Origin: Pseudogracilibacillus sp.
GTDB lineage: Bacteria > Bacillota > Bacilli > Bacillales > Amphibacillaceae
Length of the DNA: 45,289 nucleotides
NCBI GenBank assembly: GCA_026169505.1
Contig: JAPFCO010000466.1
Location: forward strand, 1-45,289
Reading direction: 5' to 3'
Shown: positions 23,743-36,827 of the stretch, one piece after another
Layout of the letters: every line of letters begins with the position of its first letter
Numbering within the stretch: position 1 is the first letter of the stretch
Notes under the pieces: model-generated
What the model was told of the DNA's origin: nothing
Databases searched by the model: none
What the model saw: the letters and a program-made list of their open reading frames with translations, nothing else
Made by a program: the position numbers and the translations under genes

Positions 23743-23939
23743 ATATAATCGTGCAATCATATATGTAGATTGTCGAAATGAGTGAAAAAGAACTATAGTA
23801 TTTTCACCATAAAGCTAGAAAAGATGATTTGCGATGAAGTGAGAGGTTGTTGATGTGAAACATATTTGCCATGGAGCACATCGAGTAAATTTTCACGGAG
23901 AAATGTCTGTTATAAAATGGGCGAAAGGGAGGGGAAAAA

Positions 23940-24248
23940 ATGGCAAAAGAAAAGATTCGTATTCGTTTAAAAGCATATGATCATAGAGTTTTAGATCAAT
24001 CAGCTGTTAAGATCGTAAATACTGCAAAAAGAGCAGGTGCTGAAGTTTCAGGACCAATTCCATTACCGACGGAAAAGAACATCTTTACGGTATTACGTTC
24101 TGTACACGTATATAAGGATGCAAGAGAGCAATTTGAAATGCGTACACATAAACGTTTAATCGACATTCTTAATCCAACACCACAAACGGTCGACTCATTA
24201 ATGAGACTCGATTTACCGTCTGGTGTAGATATAGAAATCAAATTATAA
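23940..24248 (+). CDS. rpsJ: Ribosomal protein S10
   Basis: [22 protein letters not shown]. Confidence 0.98.
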   Translation: MAKEKIRIRLKAYDHRVLDQSAVKIVNTAKRAGAEVSGPIPLPTEKNIFTVLRSVHVYKDAREQFEMRTHKRLIDILNPTPQTVDSLMRLDLPSGVDIEIKL

Positions 24249-24274
24249 TATAAAAATTACAGGAGGTGTAACGG

Positions 24275-24904
24275 ATGACGAAAGGAATCTTAGGTCGCAA
24301 AGTCGGCATGACACAAATATTTTTAGATAATGGGGAATTAGTTCCTGTTACAGTTGTGCAAGCAGAACCAAATGTTGTTTTACAGAAAAGAACAAAAGAA
24401 ACCGACGGTTACGAAGCTGTTCAGTTAGGGTTTTACGATAAAAAAGATCAACGCGCAAACAAAGCGGAAAAAGGGCATGCTGAAAAAGCAAACACTACCC
24501 CTAAGCGCTACGTTCGTGAATTCCGTACGTCTACAGTTGACGAATATGAAGTTGGTCAAGAAATAGGCGTAGACGTGTTTGAATCTGGCGATGCAATTGA
24601 TGTTACTGGAACGTCAAAAGGTAAAGGGTTTGCTGGATCTATCAAACGTCATAACTATGCACGTGGACCAATGAGTCACGGATCACGTTTCCACAGAACA
24701 GGTGGATCAATGGGATCAGTAGACGCAAGCCGTGTATTTAAAGGAAAAGAATTACCTGGACAAATGGGTAATGAACAAGTAACAATTCAAAACCTAGAAG
24801 TTGTTAAAGTAGATGCAGAACACAATGTGCTTTTAATCAAAGGGAATATTCCTGGTGCGAAAAAATCACTTGTTAAAATAACAACTGCAGTGAAGAGCAA
24901 CTAA
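24275..24904 (+). CDS. rplC: Ribosomal protein L3
   Basis: [16 protein letters not shown]. Confidence 0.98.
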   Translation: MTKGILGRKVGMTQIFLDNGELVPVTVVQAEPNVVLQKRTKETDGYEAVQLGFYDKKDQRANKAEKGHAEKANTTPKRYVREFRTSTVDEYEVGQEIGVDVFESGDAIDVTGTSKGKGFAGSIKRHNYARGPMSHGSRFHRTGGSMGSVDASRVFKGKELPGQMGNEQVTIQNLEVVKVDAEHNVLLIKGNIPGAKKSLVKITTAVKSN

Positions 24905-24930
24905 TTATATAAGTGAAGGGAGGAAACATC

Positions 24931-25557
24931 GTGCCTAAAGTAGCATTATTTAATCAAGATGGAACGGAAACAGGAGATTTGGAGTTAAACGAATCAGTCT
25001 TCGGTATTGAACCAAATAACCACGTCATTCATGAAGTGGTACTAATGCAACGTGCTGCAAAAAGACAAGGAAACCACGCTGTGAAAAACAGATGGGAAGT
25101 TCGTGGTGGAGGTCGTAAGCCGTGGAGACAAAAAGGAACTGGTAGAGCTCGCCAAGGATCAATTAGATCACCGCAATGGGTTGGTGGTGGGGTTGTATTC
25201 GGACCAACAAATGAGCGAAACTATAAATATAAATTACCTAAAAAGGTACGTAAATTAGCGTTAAGATCAGCGCTGTCTAGTAAAGTGAAAAGTGAAGATC
25301 TTATCGTACTAAACAATTTAGAATTCGATGTACCAAAAACAAAAGACTTTATCGCAGTATTAGATGCATTCAATGTGCAAGATAAAGTGTTAATTGTTAC
25401 AGCTAATTCAAACGAAAACGTTATTCGCTCAGCGAGTAATTTACAAAAAGTAAAAGTAATTTCTATTGGTGAAATTAATGTTTTAGATTTAGTTGCATAC
25501 GATAAACTTGTTTTAACGAAGGATGCAGCTGAAAAAGCAGGGGAGGTGCTTGCATAA
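24931..25557 (+). CDS. rplD: Ribosomal protein L4
   Basis: GTG start after GGGAGG ([11 protein letters not shown]); [25 protein letters not shown]. Confidence 0.97.
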   Translation: MPKVALFNQDGTETGDLELNESVFGIEPNNHVIHEVVLMQRAAKRQGNHAVKNRWEVRGGGRKPWRQKGTGRARQGSIRSPQWVGGGVVFGPTNERNYKYKLPKKVRKLALRSALSSKVKSEDLIVLNNLEFDVPKTKDFIAVLDAFNVQDKVLIVTANSNENVIRSASNLQKVKVISIGEINVLDLVAYDKLVLTKDAAEKAGEVLA

Positions 25558-25844
25558 TGAAAGATTTACGAGACATTATTAAACGCCCTGTCATTACAGA
25601 ACACTCTGCTGATTTAATGGCTGATAAAAAATATACATTCGAAGTTGATGTAAAAGCGAACAAACCTGAAATCAAACAGGCAGTCGAATCAGTTTTCGGA
25701 GTAAAGGTAGAAAAAGTAAATACAATGAACCAAAAAGGAAAATATAAAACAATGGGACGTTACGGTGGATATCGCCCAAATTTCAAAAAAGCTATTGTGC
25801 AACTATCAGAGGATAGTAAAGACTTAGACATTTTTGAAGGTTAA
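25557..25844 (+). CDS. rplW: Ribosomal protein L23
   Basis: [30 protein letters not shown] overlap with rplD. Confidence 0.97.
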   Translation: MKDLRDIIKRPVITEHSADLMADKKYTFEVDVKANKPEIKQAVESVFGVKVEKVNTMNQKGKYKTMGRYGGYRPNFKKAIVQLSEDSKDLDIFEG

Positions 25845-25872
25845 TTAACAATAAAAAAAGGAGGGGAAAAAC

Positions 25873-26703
25873 GTGTCCATTAAGAAAATTAAAGGAACAA
25901 CAAATGGTACAAGAAACATGTCTAGCTTAGACTTTGCTGATATCACGGTTGATGCACCAGAAAAAACTTTATTAAGACCTATATCAAAAACAGCTGGGCG
26001 AAACAACCAAGGTAGAATTACAATGCGCCATCACGGTGGTGGGCATAAACGTCAATATAGACTAATCGATTTTAAACGAAACAAAGATGGCATACCAGGA
26101 CGCGTTGCCACAGTTGAGTACGATCCAAACCGCTCAGCGAACATCGCCTTGATCCATTATGCGGACGGTGAAAAACGTTATATCTTAGCACCAAAAGGAA
26201 TTCAAGTCGGACAACAAGTTGAATCCGGTGAGAATGCAGATATTAAAGTTGGAAATGCACTTCCATTAGAAAAAATTCCAGTTGGAACAACAGTTCACAA
26301 CGTTGAATTAAAGCCAGGACGTGGCGGACAATTAGTTCGTTCAGCAGGTGCAGGAGCGCAAATCTTAGGGCGCGAAGGTAAATACACATTAGTTCGTTTG
26401 GCTTCAAGTGAGGTTCGTTTAGTATTAACGACTTGTCGTGCAACAATAGGTCAAGTAGGAAATATTGAACATGAACTAGTACGTGTTGGTAAAGCAGGCC
26501 GTACACGCTGGATGGGTAAGAGACCAACAGTACGTGGATCTGCAATGAACCCAGTTGATCACCCGCACGGTGGTGGAGAAGGACGTACACCTATTGGACG
26601 CCCGTCACCAGTATCACCATGGGGTAAACCAACATTAGGTAAGAAAACACGTTCCATTAACAAGTCAACTAACAAATATATTGTACGTAAACGTAAAAAA
26701 TAA
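25873..26703 (+). CDS. rplB: Ribosomal protein L2
   Basis: [36 protein letters not shown]. Confidence 0.98.
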   Translation: MSIKKIKGTTNGTRNMSSLDFADITVDAPEKTLLRPISKTAGRNNQGRITMRHHGGGHKRQYRLIDFKRNKDGIPGRVATVEYDPNRSANIALIHYADGEKRYILAPKGIQVGQQVESGENADIKVGNALPLEKIPVGTTVHNVELKPGRGGQLVRSAGAGAQILGREGKYTLVRLASSEVRLVLTTCRATIGQVGNIEHELVRVGKAGRTRWMGKRPTVRGSAMNPVDHPHGGGEGRTPIGRPSPVSPWGKPTLGKKTRSINKSTNKYIVRKRKK

Positions 26704-26736
26704 CGAGAAGAGCTTAATTTGAGAGGAGGCTTATTT

Positions 26737-27015
26737 ATGAGTCGTAGTTTAAAAAAGGGACCTTTCGCTGACGATTACTTACTTAAAAAAGTCGATGAGT
26801 TAAATGAATCGGATAAAAAGCAAGTCGTCAAAACATGGTCAAGACGCTCGACAATTTTCCCATCGTTTGTAGGTCACACATTCGCTGTACATGATGGTCG
26901 TAAGCATGTACCAGTATATGTGACAGAAGACATGGTTGGACATAAGTTAGGGGAGTTTGCACCTACAAGAACATTTAGAGGTCACGCTGGAGATGACAAG
27001 AAAACAAATCGTTAA
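26737..27015 (+). CDS. rpsS: Ribosomal protein S19
   Basis: [20 protein letters not shown] after GAGAGGAGG. Confidence 0.97.
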   Translation: MSRSLKKGPFADDYLLKKVDELNESDKKQVVKTWSRRSTIFPSFVGHTFAVHDGRKHVPVYVTEDMVGHKLGEFAPTRTFRGHAGDDKKTNR

Positions 27016-27033
27016 TGAGAGGAGGCGCTTTTA

Positions 27034-27378
27034 ATGTCAGAAGCTAAAGCAGTAGCAAAACAAATTCGTATCGCTCCTCGTAAGGCACGTTTAGTAGTCG
27101 ATCTGATTCGTGGTAAAGAAGTCGGCGAAGCAGTAGCAATTTTACGTCATACACAACGTGGGGCATCACCTGTTGTTGAAAAAGTATTAAACTCAGCAAT
27201 TGCAAATGCTGAACACAATTACGAAATGGACCCTGACAATTTAATTGTTTCAGAGGTGTACGTAGATGAAGGAATTACGTTAAAAAGATTTAGACCTCGT
27301 GCACAAGGCCGGGCTAGCAGTATTAACAAACGTACAAGCCATATTACAGTAGTTGTAACAGAAAAGAAGGAGGGATAG
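27034..27378 (+). CDS. rplV: Ribosomal protein L22
   Basis: [18 protein letters not shown]; position. Confidence 0.97.
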   Translation: MSEAKAVAKQIRIAPRKARLVVDLIRGKEVGEAVAILRHTQRGASPVVEKVLNSAIANAEHNYEMDPDNLIVSEVYVDEGITLKRFRPRAQGRASSINKRTSHITVVVTEKKEG

Positions 27379-27381
27379 TCT

Positions 27382-28023
27382 GTGGGTCAGAAGATAAATC
27401 CAATTGGTCTTCGTGTAGGAATTATTAAAGATTGGGAATCAAAGTGGTATGCAGATAAAGACTATGCAGATCTGCTTCATGAAGATATTAAAATCAGAGA
27501 ATATTTAGAAGAACGTCTAAAAATGTCATCCGTTTCAAAAGTTGAAATTGAACGTGCGGCAAACCGTGTAAATATTACAATTCATACAGGTAAGCCTGGA
27601 ATGGTAATCGGTAAAGGCGGATCAGAAGTAGAAAAACTTCGTAAAGACTTAAACAAACTAGCAGGCAAAAGAATTCATATTAATATTGTGGAAATCAAGA
27701 AAATTGATTTGGATGCTAAACTAGTTGCAGAAAACATTGCACGTCAATTAGAAAGTCGTATTTCATTCCGTCGTGCACAGAAGCAAACTATTCAACGTAC
27801 AATGCGTTCTGGAGCATTGGGAATAAGAACACAAGTATCTGGACGTCTAGGCGGAGCAGATATCGCTAGATCAGAACATTACAGTGAAGGAACAGTACCA
27901 CTACACACATTACGTGCAGATATTGATTATGCACATGCGGAAGCAGACACTACTTTTGGTAAACTAGGTGTTAAAGTGTGGATTTATCGTGGAGAAATCC
28001 TTCCAGAAAAACCAAAACAATAA
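27382..28023 (+). CDS. rpsC: Ribosomal protein S3
   Basis: [26 protein letters not shown] motif VIGKGG. Confidence 0.98.
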   Translation: MGQKINPIGLRVGIIKDWESKWYADKDYADLLHEDIKIREYLEERLKMSSVSKVEIERAANRVNITIHTGKPGMVIGKGGSEVEKLRKDLNKLAGKRIHINIVEIKKIDLDAKLVAENIARQLESRISFRRAQKQTIQRTMRSGALGIRTQVSGRLGGADIARSEHYSEGTVPLHTLRADIDYAHAEADTTFGKLGVKVWIYRGEILPEKPKQ

Positions 28024-28041
28024 GGAAGGGGGAAATGCATT

Positions 28042-28476
28042 ATGTTAATGCCTAAACGTGTTAAATATCGTAGACAACATAGAGGACGTATGAAAGGTAC
28101 CGCAAAAGGCGGCACTGAAGTATCATTTGGTGATTATGGCTTAATCGCTACAGAAGCTTCATGGATTACAGCTCGTCAAATTGAAGCAGCTCGTATTGCA
28201 ATGACTCGTTTTATGAAACGTGGTGGGAAAGTATGGATTAAAATCTTCCCAGACAAACCATATACTGCTAAACCCCTTGAAGTAAGAATGGGTTCAGGTA
28301 AAGGTGCTCTTGAAGGATGGGTAGCAGTAGTTAAACCAGGAAGAGTTTTATTCGAAATTGCAGGTGTAGAGGAAGAAGTCGCTCGTGAAGCACTACGTCT
28401 TGCGGCTCATAAACTGCCGATTAAGACTAAGTTCGTTAAACGTGAAGAAATTGGTGGTGAAATCAATGAAGGCTAA
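28042..28476 (+). CDS. rplP: Ribosomal protein L16
   Basis: [19 protein letters not shown]. Confidence 0.98.
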   Translation: MLMPKRVKYRRQHRGRMKGTAKGGTEVSFGDYGLIATEASWITARQIEAARIAMTRFMKRGGKVWIKIFPDKPYTAKPLEVRMGSGKGALEGWVAVVKPGRVLFEIAGVEEEVAREALRLAAHKLPIKTKFVKREEIGGEINEG

Positions 28477-28666
28477 TGAAATAAGAGAGTTAACCACTGC
28501 CGAAATTGAACAAAATGTTAAAACAATGAAAGAAGAATTATTTAATTTACGTTTCCAGTTAGCAACAGGGCAATTAGAAAACACAGCACGTATTAAAAAT
28601 GTAAAAACAACCATTGCCAGGTTGAAAACTGTAGAACGTCAACGTGAAATAAGTGTAAATAATTAA
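28466..28666 (+). CDS. rpmC: Ribosomal protein L29
   Basis: [43 protein letters not shown]; overlaps rplP end. Confidence 0.96.
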   Translation: MKANEIRELTTAEIEQNVKTMKEELFNLRFQLATGQLENTARIKNVKTTIARLKTVERQREISVNN

Positions 28667-28689
28667 CCTTGAGAGGAGGTTACCACAGT

Positions 28690-28953
28690 ATGAGTGAACG
28701 TAATAATCGTAAATCATACACTGGTCGTGTTGTTTCCGATAAAATGGATAAGACGATTACAGTTGTAGTAGAAACTTATAAGGTGCATCCTTTATACGGC
28801 AAACGTGTAAAGCAATCTAAGAAAATGAAAACACATGATGAAAACAATGTAGCTAAGAACGGTGACGTTGTACGCATTATGGAAACTCGTCCATTATCTA
28901 AAACTAAGCATTACCGTTTAGTAGAAGTGGTCGAAGAGTCTGTTGTTATTTAA
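28690..28953 (+). CDS. rpsQ: Ribosomal protein S17
   Basis: [22 protein letters not shown]. Confidence 0.97.
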   Translation: MSERNNRKSYTGRVVSDKMDKTITVVVETYKVHPLYGKRVKQSKKMKTHDENNVAKNGDVVRIMETRPLSKTKHYRLVEVVEESVVI

Positions 28954-28988
28954 TGATAAGTGAAGTTGCCGAGAGGAGGTAAAGACTC

Positions 28989-29357
28989 ATGATACAACAA
29001 GAAAGTCGATTGAAAATTGCAGATAACTCTGGTGCTCGTGAAGTTTTAACCATTAAGGTATTAGGTGGAACAGGTAAGAAATCGGCGAATATTGGTGATG
29101 TAATTGTTTGTACAGTCAAACAAGCAACACCAGGAGGCGTTGTCAAAAAAGGTGAAGTAGTTAGAGCGGTCATCGTTAGAACGAAAACAGGTGCTCGTCG
29201 TAAAGACGGATCATATATACGTTTTGATGAAAATGCAGCAGTCATTATCCGTGAAGATAAGAGTCCAAGAGGTACTCGTATTTTTGGACCAGTTGCGCGT
29301 GAATTACGTGATGCTAAATTTATGAAAATCGTATCTCTAGCTCCAGAAGTATTGTAA
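28989..29357 (+). CDS. rplN: Ribosomal protein L14
   Basis: [27 protein letters not shown]. Confidence 0.98.
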   Translation: MIQQESRLKIADNSGAREVLTIKVLGGTGKKSANIGDVIVCTVKQATPGGVVKKGEVVRAVIVRTKTGARRKDGSYIRFDENAAVIIREDKSPRGTRIFGPVARELRDAKFMKIVSLAPEVL

Positions 29358-29419
29358 TTGTTCGATTAGAAACAGCGCGATTACAAATTAAGTAGTGTAA
29401 AACGGGAGGTGCGTTATTA

Positions 29420-29731
29420 ATGCATGTGAAAAAGGGAGATAAAGTTACAGTTCTTTCAGGTAAAGACAAAGGTAAGCAAGGAACAATTTTAGAAGCTTTT
29501 CCTAAAAAGGAACGTGTTCTTGTAGAGGGAGTTAACATGGCGAAAATCCATGCTGGTCCATCACAAGAAAATCCACAAGGTGGAATTTTAAATGTTGAAG
29601 CTCCGATTCATGCTTCGAATGTAATGCCAATCGATCCAAAGACTGGCGAACCAACAAGAGTTGGATACGAAATTAAAGATGGAAAAAAAGTCCGGATCGC
29701 TAAAAAATCTGGTGAACCTTTAGATAAATAG
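29420..29731 (+). CDS. rplX: Ribosomal protein L24
   Basis: [24 protein letters not shown] (KOW). Confidence 0.97.
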   Translation: MHVKKGDKVTVLSGKDKGKQGTILEAFPKKERVLVEGVNMAKIHAGPSQENPQGGILNVEAPIHASNVMPIDPKTGEPTRVGYEIKDGKKVRIAKKSGEPLDK

Positions 29732-29752
29732 AGCGAAAGGAGGGTGACATAA

Positions 29753-30292
29753 ATGAACGAACTAAAATCAATTTATCAAGGAAAAATTGTACCATCGATG
29801 ATGGACAAATTTGAATATAAATCAGTAATGGAAGTACCAAAGGTAGAAAAGATCATTATTAATATGGGTGTCGGAGATGCAGTGCAAAACTCGAAGCTAC
29901 TCGATAACGCAATTGAAGAGTTAACATTGATATCGGGACAAAAACCAGTTGTCACACGTGCGAAAAACTCTATCGCAGGCTTTCGCTTAAGAGAGGGTAT
30001 GCCGATCGGGACTAAGGTTACTTTACGTGGAGAGAGAATGTATGAGTTTTTACAAAAACTGATTCGTGTCGCTTTACCGCGAGTACGTGACTTCAGAGGT
30101 ATCTCAAACAAAGCATTTGACGGTAGAGGAAACTATTCATTAGGTATAAAAGAACAGTTAATTTTCCCGGAAATTAATTATGATAATGTGAAGAAGATAC
30201 GTGGAATGGATATTGCAATTGTAACAACTGCAAACACGGATGAAGAATCTCACGAACTGTTACTACAGTTAGGAATGCCATTCCAAAAATAA
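29753..30292 (+). CDS. rplE: Ribosomal protein L5
   Basis: [35 protein letters not shown]. Confidence 0.98.
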   Translation: MNELKSIYQGKIVPSMMDKFEYKSVMEVPKVEKIIINMGVGDAVQNSKLLDNAIEELTLISGQKPVVTRAKNSIAGFRLREGMPIGTKVTLRGERMYEFLQKLIRVALPRVRDFRGISNKAFDGRGNYSLGIKEQLIFPEINYDNVKKIRGMDIAIVTTANTDEESHELLLQLGMPFQK

Positions 30293-30508
<216 letters not shown>

Positions 30509-30537
30509 TCGTAAATTCGGGAAGGAGGTAATGATTA

Positions 30538-30936
30538 ATGGTTATGACAGACCCAATTGCGGATATGTTAACTCGTATTCGTAACGCAAACGTAGTACGT
30601 CATGAAGTATTAGAACTACCATCATCAAAGTTGAAAACTGAAATCGCCGATATTTTAAAGCGTGAAGGTTATGTGCGTGATTATGAGGTAGCAGAAGATA
30701 ATAAACAAGGTGTTTTAAAAATATATTTAAAGTATGGCTCAAATGAAGAGCGTGTCATTACAGGAATAAAAAGAATTAGTAAACCTGGATTACGAGTATT
30801 TGCCAAAGCAGATCAAGTGCCTCGAGTACTGAACGGTTTAGGCACAGCAATCGTATCTACATCAAAGGGTGTTTTATCGGATAAAGAAGCTCGTTCTCAG
30901 CATGTTGGCGGAGAAGTACTAGCTTACATTTGGTAA
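30538..30936 (+). CDS. rpsH: Ribosomal protein S8
   Basis: [18 protein letters not shown]. Confidence 0.98.
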   Translation: MVMTDPIADMLTRIRNANVVRHEVLELPSSKLKTEIADILKREGYVRDYEVAEDNKQGVLKIYLKYGSNEERVITGIKRISKPGLRVFAKADQVPRVLNGLGTAIVSTSKGVLSDKEARSQHVGGEVLAYIW

Positions 30937-30965
30937 TATATACCGTTATTTAGGAGGTGCAGTGA

Positions 30966-31502
30966 ATGTCACGAATTGGATTAAAATTAATTGATATCCC
31001 AGAAGGTGTGGAAGTTAAAGTTGACGGTTCAACAGTGTCTGTTAAAGGACCTAAAGGTGAATTAAGTCAAGAACTAACTGATACAATGGGAGTCAATATA
31101 GAAGATAATGTCATCACAATCGAACGTAAGAGCGAAGATAAGGAAAGTCGTTCATTACATGGAACAACTCGTAGCTTGATCAGTAACATGGTTGAGGGCG
31201 TATCGAAAGGTTTCCAAAAAGAATTAGAAATTATAGGTGTTGGGTACCGTGCACAGAAACAAGGAACTAAACTTGTAGTAAACGCAGGTTATTCACATCC
31301 GGTTGAAATTGAACAAGAAGAAAACATCGAATTTGATGTACCTAAAAACACAGAAATTATTGTCAAAGGTATCGATAAAGAACGAGTTGGCGCAGTTGCG
31401 GCAAACATTAGAGCAATTCGTTCACCAGAACCTTATAAAGGAAAAGGTATTCGCTATAAAGGTGAATATGTACGTCGTAAAGAAGGTAAAACTGCTAAGT
31501 AA
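30966..31502 (+). CDS. rplF: Ribosomal protein L6
   Basis: [34 protein letters not shown]. Confidence 0.98.
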   Translation: MSRIGLKLIDIPEGVEVKVDGSTVSVKGPKGELSQELTDTMGVNIEDNVITIERKSEDKESRSLHGTTRSLISNMVEGVSKGFQKELEIIGVGYRAQKQGTKLVVNAGYSHPVEIEQEENIEFDVPKNTEIIVKGIDKERVGAVAANIRAIRSPEPYKGKGIRYKGEYVRRKEGKTAK

Positions 31503-31534
31503 AGGGCTAGTAGGCTGAAAGGAGTGGCAGCTAA

Positions 31535-31897
31535 ATGATTACAAAACCTAGTAAAAATTATGTACGAAAAAGAGTTCATGGTCGTGTACGTAAGAAAATT
31601 AGTGGTACGGAGTCACGTCCACGTTTAAACGTATATCGTTCAAATAAAAATATTTACGCACAACTAATTGACGATGAGAAGAAAGTTACATTAGCTAGTG
31701 CAAGCACAAATGAAAAAGACCTTAATCTTGATTCTAAAGGAAATATCGAAGCAGCGGAAAAAGTCGGTACATTAATTGCAGAACGTGCAATTGATAAAGG
31801 GTACAAAACAATCGTATTTGACCGTGGAGGATATTTATATCATGGGCGTGTAAAAGCACTTGCTGAATCAGCTCGTGAAGCAGGACTAGAATTTTAA
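31535..31897 (+). CDS. rplR: Ribosomal protein L18
   Basis: [46 protein letters not shown]. Confidence 0.98.
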   Translation: MITKPSKNYVRKRVHGRVRKKISGTESRPRLNVYRSNKNIYAQLIDDEKKVTLASASTNEKDLNLDSKGNIEAAEKVGTLIAERAIDKGYKTIVFDRGGYLYHGRVKALAESAREAGLEF

Positions 31898-31918
31898 ATA
31901 AAGGAGGGCATCGTTACG

Positions 31919-32422
31919 TTGAGTAGAAAATACGATTCAAATAAAAGTGAATTTGAAGAGCGAGTAGTTACAATCAATCGTGTATCTAAGGTTGTAAAAG
32001 GTGGACGTCGTTTTCGCTTTGCAGCAGTAGTTGTAATTGGCGATAAAAAAGGTCGCGTTGGTTTTGGAACTGGAAAAGCATTAGAAGTACCAGAAGCAAT
32101 CAAAAAAGCGATCGATAATGCACAGAAGAATCTAGTTGAAGTACCAATTGTCGGAACTACTATTCCACACGAAATTAATGGGCGATTCGGATCAGGTAAC
32201 GTTCTAATGAAACCAGCAGCAGAAGGTACTGGGGTTATCTCAGGTGGACCTGTTCGTGCGGTATTAGAATTATCTGGTGTAGGTGATATTCTAACAAAAT
32301 CACTAGGTTCGAATAATCCAGTTAATATGATTCGTGCAACAATGAATGGTTTAGAGAACTTAAAAACCGCTGAAGATGTTGCTAAATTACGTGGAAAATC
32401 AGTAGAAGACTTATTAGGATAG
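31919..32422 (+). CDS. rpsE: Ribosomal protein S5
   Basis: TTG start after [38 protein letters not shown]. Confidence 0.97.
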   Translation: MSRKYDSNKSEFEERVVTINRVSKVVKGGRRFRFAAVVVIGDKKGRVGFGTGKALEVPEAIKKAIDNAQKNLVEVPIVGTTIPHEINGRFGSGNVLMKPAAEGTGVISGGPVRAVLELSGVGDILTKSLGSNNPVNMIRATMNGLENLKTAEDVAKLRGKSVEDLLG

Positions 32423-32435
32423 GGAGGGAATGACA

Positions 32436-32618
32436 ATGTCTAAACAATTAGAAATCACCCTCAAACGAAGTGTAATCGGTAGAAAAGAAAATCAAAAGAA
32501 AACAGTTCAAACATTAGGACTTAAAAAGATCAATGATACAGTTACTCATAACGATACACCATCTGTACGAGGAATGATTAACACAGTGTCACACTTAGTA
32601 GCGGTGAAAGAACTGTAA
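32436..32618 (+). CDS. rpmD: Ribosomal protein L30
   Basis: [31 protein letters not shown]. Confidence 0.96.
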   Translation: MSKQLEITLKRSVIGRKENQKKTVQTLGLKKINDTVTHNDTPSVRGMINTVSHLVAVKEL

Positions 32619-32649
32619 TTAGTAAGTTAGAGAAAAGGAGGCGCGAGAG

Positions 32650-33090
32650 ATGAAACTTCACGAGTTGAAATCGAATGAAGGAAGTCGTACAAAACGTAAA
32701 CGCCTTGGTCGAGGAATGGCTTCTGGTCATGGTAAGACTTCAGGAAAAGGTCATAAAGGTCAAAATGCTCGAACAGGTGGCGGAACACGTCTTGGTTTTG
32801 AGGGAGGACAAACTCCTTTATTCCAACGCTTGCCGAAACGTGGTTTTACAAATATTAATCGTAAAGAATATGCAGTTGTTAATTTAGAAACTTTAAACCG
32901 TTTTGACGAAAATACTGAAGTAACGCCTGAGCTATTAATTGAAGAAGGTGTTGTTAGTAACGAAAAGTCGGGAATAAAAGTATTAGCAAATGGTACTCTC
33001 GATAAGAAGTTGAACGTGAAAGCACATAAGTTTTCAAATGCAGCGGTAGAAGCGATTGAGGCAGCAGGCGGCAAAGCTGAGGTGATTTAA
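32650..33090 (+). CDS. rplO: Ribosomal protein L15
   Basis: [38 protein letters not shown]. Confidence 0.98.
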   Translation: MKLHELKSNEGSRTKRKRLGRGMASGHGKTSGKGHKGQNARTGGGTRLGFEGGQTPLFQRLPKRGFTNINRKEYAVVNLETLNRFDENTEVTPELLIEEGVVSNEKSGIKVLANGTLDKKLNVKAHKFSNAAVEAIEAAGGKAEVI

Positions 33091-34382
33091 TGTTCCGTAC
33101 AATTGCAAACTTTATGCGAATTGCGGATATTAGAAAGAAAATCATTTTTACACTTTTAATGCTAGTTGTTTTTAGGATTGGTACATTTATTCCAGTCCCA
33201 TATACGAACAAAGATGCGATTGACTTTATGAACCAACAGAATGTGTTTGGTTTTCTAAATACATTTGGTGGTGGAGCATTGCAAAACTTCTCCATACTAG
33301 CAATGGGAATCATGCCATACATTACTGCGTCAATTATTATGCAGTTATTACAAATGGATGTTGTTCCAAAGTTTACAGAATGGAAAAGTCAGGGTGAAAT
33401 GGGTCGTAAGAAATTAGCTCAAGTAACTCGTTATGGAACGATTGTACTTGCGTTTGTTCAAGGAATTGCAATGTCGATCGGATTTAACGCAATGGCTGGT
33501 GGTCAATTGATTACAGACATGACAATGGTTAAATTACTTGTTATTACTATTACGTTAACAAGTGGAACGGCATTTTTAATGTGGTTAGGTGAACAAATTA
33601 CAGCAAATGGTGTCGGAAATGGTATTTCGATTATTATTTTTGCAGGGATCGTTGCTGCTGTACCAAACGGAGTGCAACAATTATATGCACAGTATTTCGT
33701 TAATCCTGGTTCAGAGTTGTTCCTTAACATTGTGATTGTTACACTAATTGTATTAGTTATTATTGCAGTAACGGTAGGAGTTATTTATATTCAACAAGCT
33801 GAACGTAAAATTCCTATCCAATATGCAAAAAAACTAGTTAACCGCTCACCAGTAGGCGGACAATCAACACATTTACCGTTAAAAGTAAATGCCGCTGGTG
33901 TTATTCCAGTTATTTTTGCAGTAGCATTTATAATGGCACCTAGAACGGTTGCTACATTTTTTGATGGAAGAACAGCATCTGTGATTGAAATGATATTTGA
34001 CTATACACAACCAATTGGAATGGTCTTATATGTGATTTTAATTATCGCATTTACTTACTTCTATACATTTGTTCAAGTCAATCCTGAACAAATGGCTGAA
34101 AATCTTCAAAAACAAGGTGGATATGTACCTGGTATTCGTCCAGGTCACAATACAGAAACATATTTAACTCGTGTGATGTACCGATTAACATTTGTCGGAT
34201 CTATCTTCTTAGCGGCTGTGTCAGTGTTGCCAATTATTTTAGGTGGCCTTGCCAATCTTCCTACTGCAATTCAAATCGGTGGAACTAGTTTACTAATTGT
34301 AGTCGGAGTTGCATTGCAGACGATGAAACAGTTAGAAAGTCAATTAGTTAAACGACACTATAAAGGATTTATCCGTTCATAA
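33090..34382 (+). CDS. secY: Preprotein translocase subunit SecY
   Basis: Polytopic, 430 aa; ALQNFSILAMGIMPYITASIIMQLLQ. Confidence 0.98.
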   Translation: MFRTIANFMRIADIRKKIIFTLLMLVVFRIGTFIPVPYTNKDAIDFMNQQNVFGFLNTFGGGALQNFSILAMGIMPYITASIIMQLLQMDVVPKFTEWKSQGEMGRKKLAQVTRYGTIVLAFVQGIAMSIGFNAMAGGQLITDMTMVKLLVITITLTSGTAFLMWLGEQITANGVGNGISIIIFAGIVAAVPNGVQQLYAQYFVNPGSELFLNIVIVTLIVLVIIAVTVGVIYIQQAERKIPIQYAKKLVNRSPVGGQSTHLPLKVNAAGVIPVIFAVAFIMAPRTVATFFDGRTASVIEMIFDYTQPIGMVLYVILIIAFTYFYTFVQVNPEQMAENLQKQGGYVPGIRPGHNTETYLTRVMYRLTFVGSIFLAAVSVLPIILGGLANLPTAIQIGGTSLLIVVGVALQTMKQLESQLVKRHYKGFIRS

Positions 34383-34396
34383 CATTATAGTGTTAA

Positions 34397-35068
<672 letters not shown>

Positions 35069-35095
35069 TTATCATGTAAGTGTAGGTGATTGTTG

Positions 35096-35416
35096 TTGAG
35101 TGATTTCAATGCCGGTCCACAAATTGGGCAGGTTGTTCGCATCACCAAAGGGAGAGAACAAAATCAGTTTGCAATAATAATCAACATGATGGACGATCGC
35201 TATGTATTATTAGCGGATGGGGAGAAACGAAAATATGACAGGCCGAAGAAGAAAAATGTACTTCATATTGAATTAACCCCATTTGTATCGAGTGAAGTGA
35301 AAAATAGTCTTTTGGAGACTAATCGTGTCTCCAACGGAAAGTTACGATTCGCTCTCGCAAAATATGCAAGTGAAGTTGTGACTGTTTTAGAGAAGGGAGA
35401 CGGAAACGATGTCTAA
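35096..35416 (+). CDS. KOW-domain RNA-binding protein upstream of infA
   Basis: [52 protein letters not shown] 35096 is 7 nt after AGGTG. Confidence 0.88.
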   Translation: MSDFNAGPQIGQVVRITKGREQNQFAIIINMMDDRYVLLADGEKRKYDRPKKKNVLHIELTPFVSSEVKNSLLETNRVSNGKLRFALAKYASEVVTVLEKGDGNDV

Positions 35417-35627
35417 AGACGATGTAATTGAAGTAGAAGGCGTTGTGCAAGAAACATTACCAAACGCAATGTTTCATGTTGAGCTTGAAAATGGTCATAC
35501 GGTACTAGCGCATGTATCAGGTAAAATCCGTATGCATTTCATCCGCATCTTACCAGGAGATAAAGTAACAGTAGAGTTGTCACCATATGATTTAACTAAA
35601 GGTCGCATAACTTACCGTTATAAATAG
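35409..35627 (+). CDS. infA: Translation initiation factor IF-1
   Basis: [39 protein letters not shown]. Confidence 0.98.
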   Translation: MSKDDVIEVEGVVQETLPNAMFHVELENGHTVLAHVSGKIRMHFIRILPGDKVTVELSPYDLTKGRITYRYK

Positions 35628-35774
<147 letters not shown>

Positions 35775-35796
35775 TCTTTTGGAGGTGAAATAACGT

Positions 35797-36165
35797 ATGG
35801 CACGTATAGCAGGTATTGATATTCCTAGAGATAAACGTATCGTCATCGCACTTACATCTATTTATGGAATCGGAAAAACAAGTGCACAAGAAATTCTAGC
35901 AGCAGCTGGAGTTTCAGAAGATACACGTGTAAGAGACTTAACGGAAGAAGAACTAGGTAAAATCCGTAAAGAAGTTGACAACAGTTACACAATCGAAGGA
36001 GATTTACGTCGTGAAGTTTCATTAAACATTAAACGTTTAACAGAAATTAGTTCATATCGTGGAGTTAGACACCGTAGAAAACTTCCAGTTAGAGGTCAGA
36101 AAACGAAAAACAACTCACGTACACGTAAAGGTCCTCGTATTGCAATTGCAGGAAAGAAAGACTAA
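35797..36165 (+). CDS. rpsM: Ribosomal protein S13
   Basis: [26 protein letters not shown]. Confidence 0.98.
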   Translation: MARIAGIDIPRDKRIVIALTSIYGIGKTSAQEILAAAGVSEDTRVRDLTEEELGKIRKEVDNSYTIEGDLRREVSLNIKRLTEISSYRGVRHRRKLPVRGQKTKNNSRTRKGPRIAIAGKKD

Positions 36166-36183
36166 GGGAGGGAAACAACCAAT

Positions 36184-36576
36184 ATGGCACAAAAGAAACA
36201 AACTACACGTAAACGTCGTGTAAAAAAGACGATAGAAACAGGTATTGCACATATCCATTCAACATTTAATAACACAATCGTTACTATTTCAGATTTACAA
36301 GGTAACGTCATTGGATGGAGTTCAGCAGGAGCACTTGGATTTAAAGGCTCTCGTAAATCAACACCTTTTGCAGCTCAAATGGCAGCAGAAGTTGCTGCGA
36401 AATCAGCAGTTGAAACAAGTATGAAGAATCTTGAAGTGTCTGTTAAAGGACCTGGTGCTGGTCGTGAAGCTGCAATTCGTTCGTTACAAGCGGCAGGATT
36501 AGAAATCACAGCAATTCGTGATGAAACGCCTGTTCCACATAACGGATGTCGCCCACCAAAACGACGTCGTGTGTAA
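36184..36576 (+). CDS. rpsK: Ribosomal protein S11
   Basis: [33 protein letters not shown]. Confidence 0.98.
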   Translation: MAQKKQTTRKRRVKKTIETGIAHIHSTFNNTIVTISDLQGNVIGWSSAGALGFKGSRKSTPFAAQMAAEVAAKSAVETSMKNLEVSVKGPGAGREAAIRSLQAAGLEITAIRDETPVPHNGCRPPKRRRV

Positions 36577-36827
36577 TCTTACCGTTTAGAATTTGTCACT
36601 CTGTCTATAATGGTTAGTATAAAGCTGTATCAAACGTGAGAATGAACGATTTATTGAGCGAAAGAGTCAAGAAGAAATAAATCATCGAATGATAAAAAGT
36701 TTTAAACACCTAGAATTAGGTAACATTACCTTTATAAACAGTATGGATCAGATAATGGTAATTCGTATCTAAATAATCTGTATGATATTTAGATAAGGAC
36801 GTTAGTTTTAAAGGAGGGCTTTGTGGA

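Noticed and set aside
31894-32436. 180-aa antisense ORF opposite rpsE
   Set aside because: Mirrors the rpsE CDS; biased low-GC codon usage opens antisense frames. No RBS or recognisable domain.
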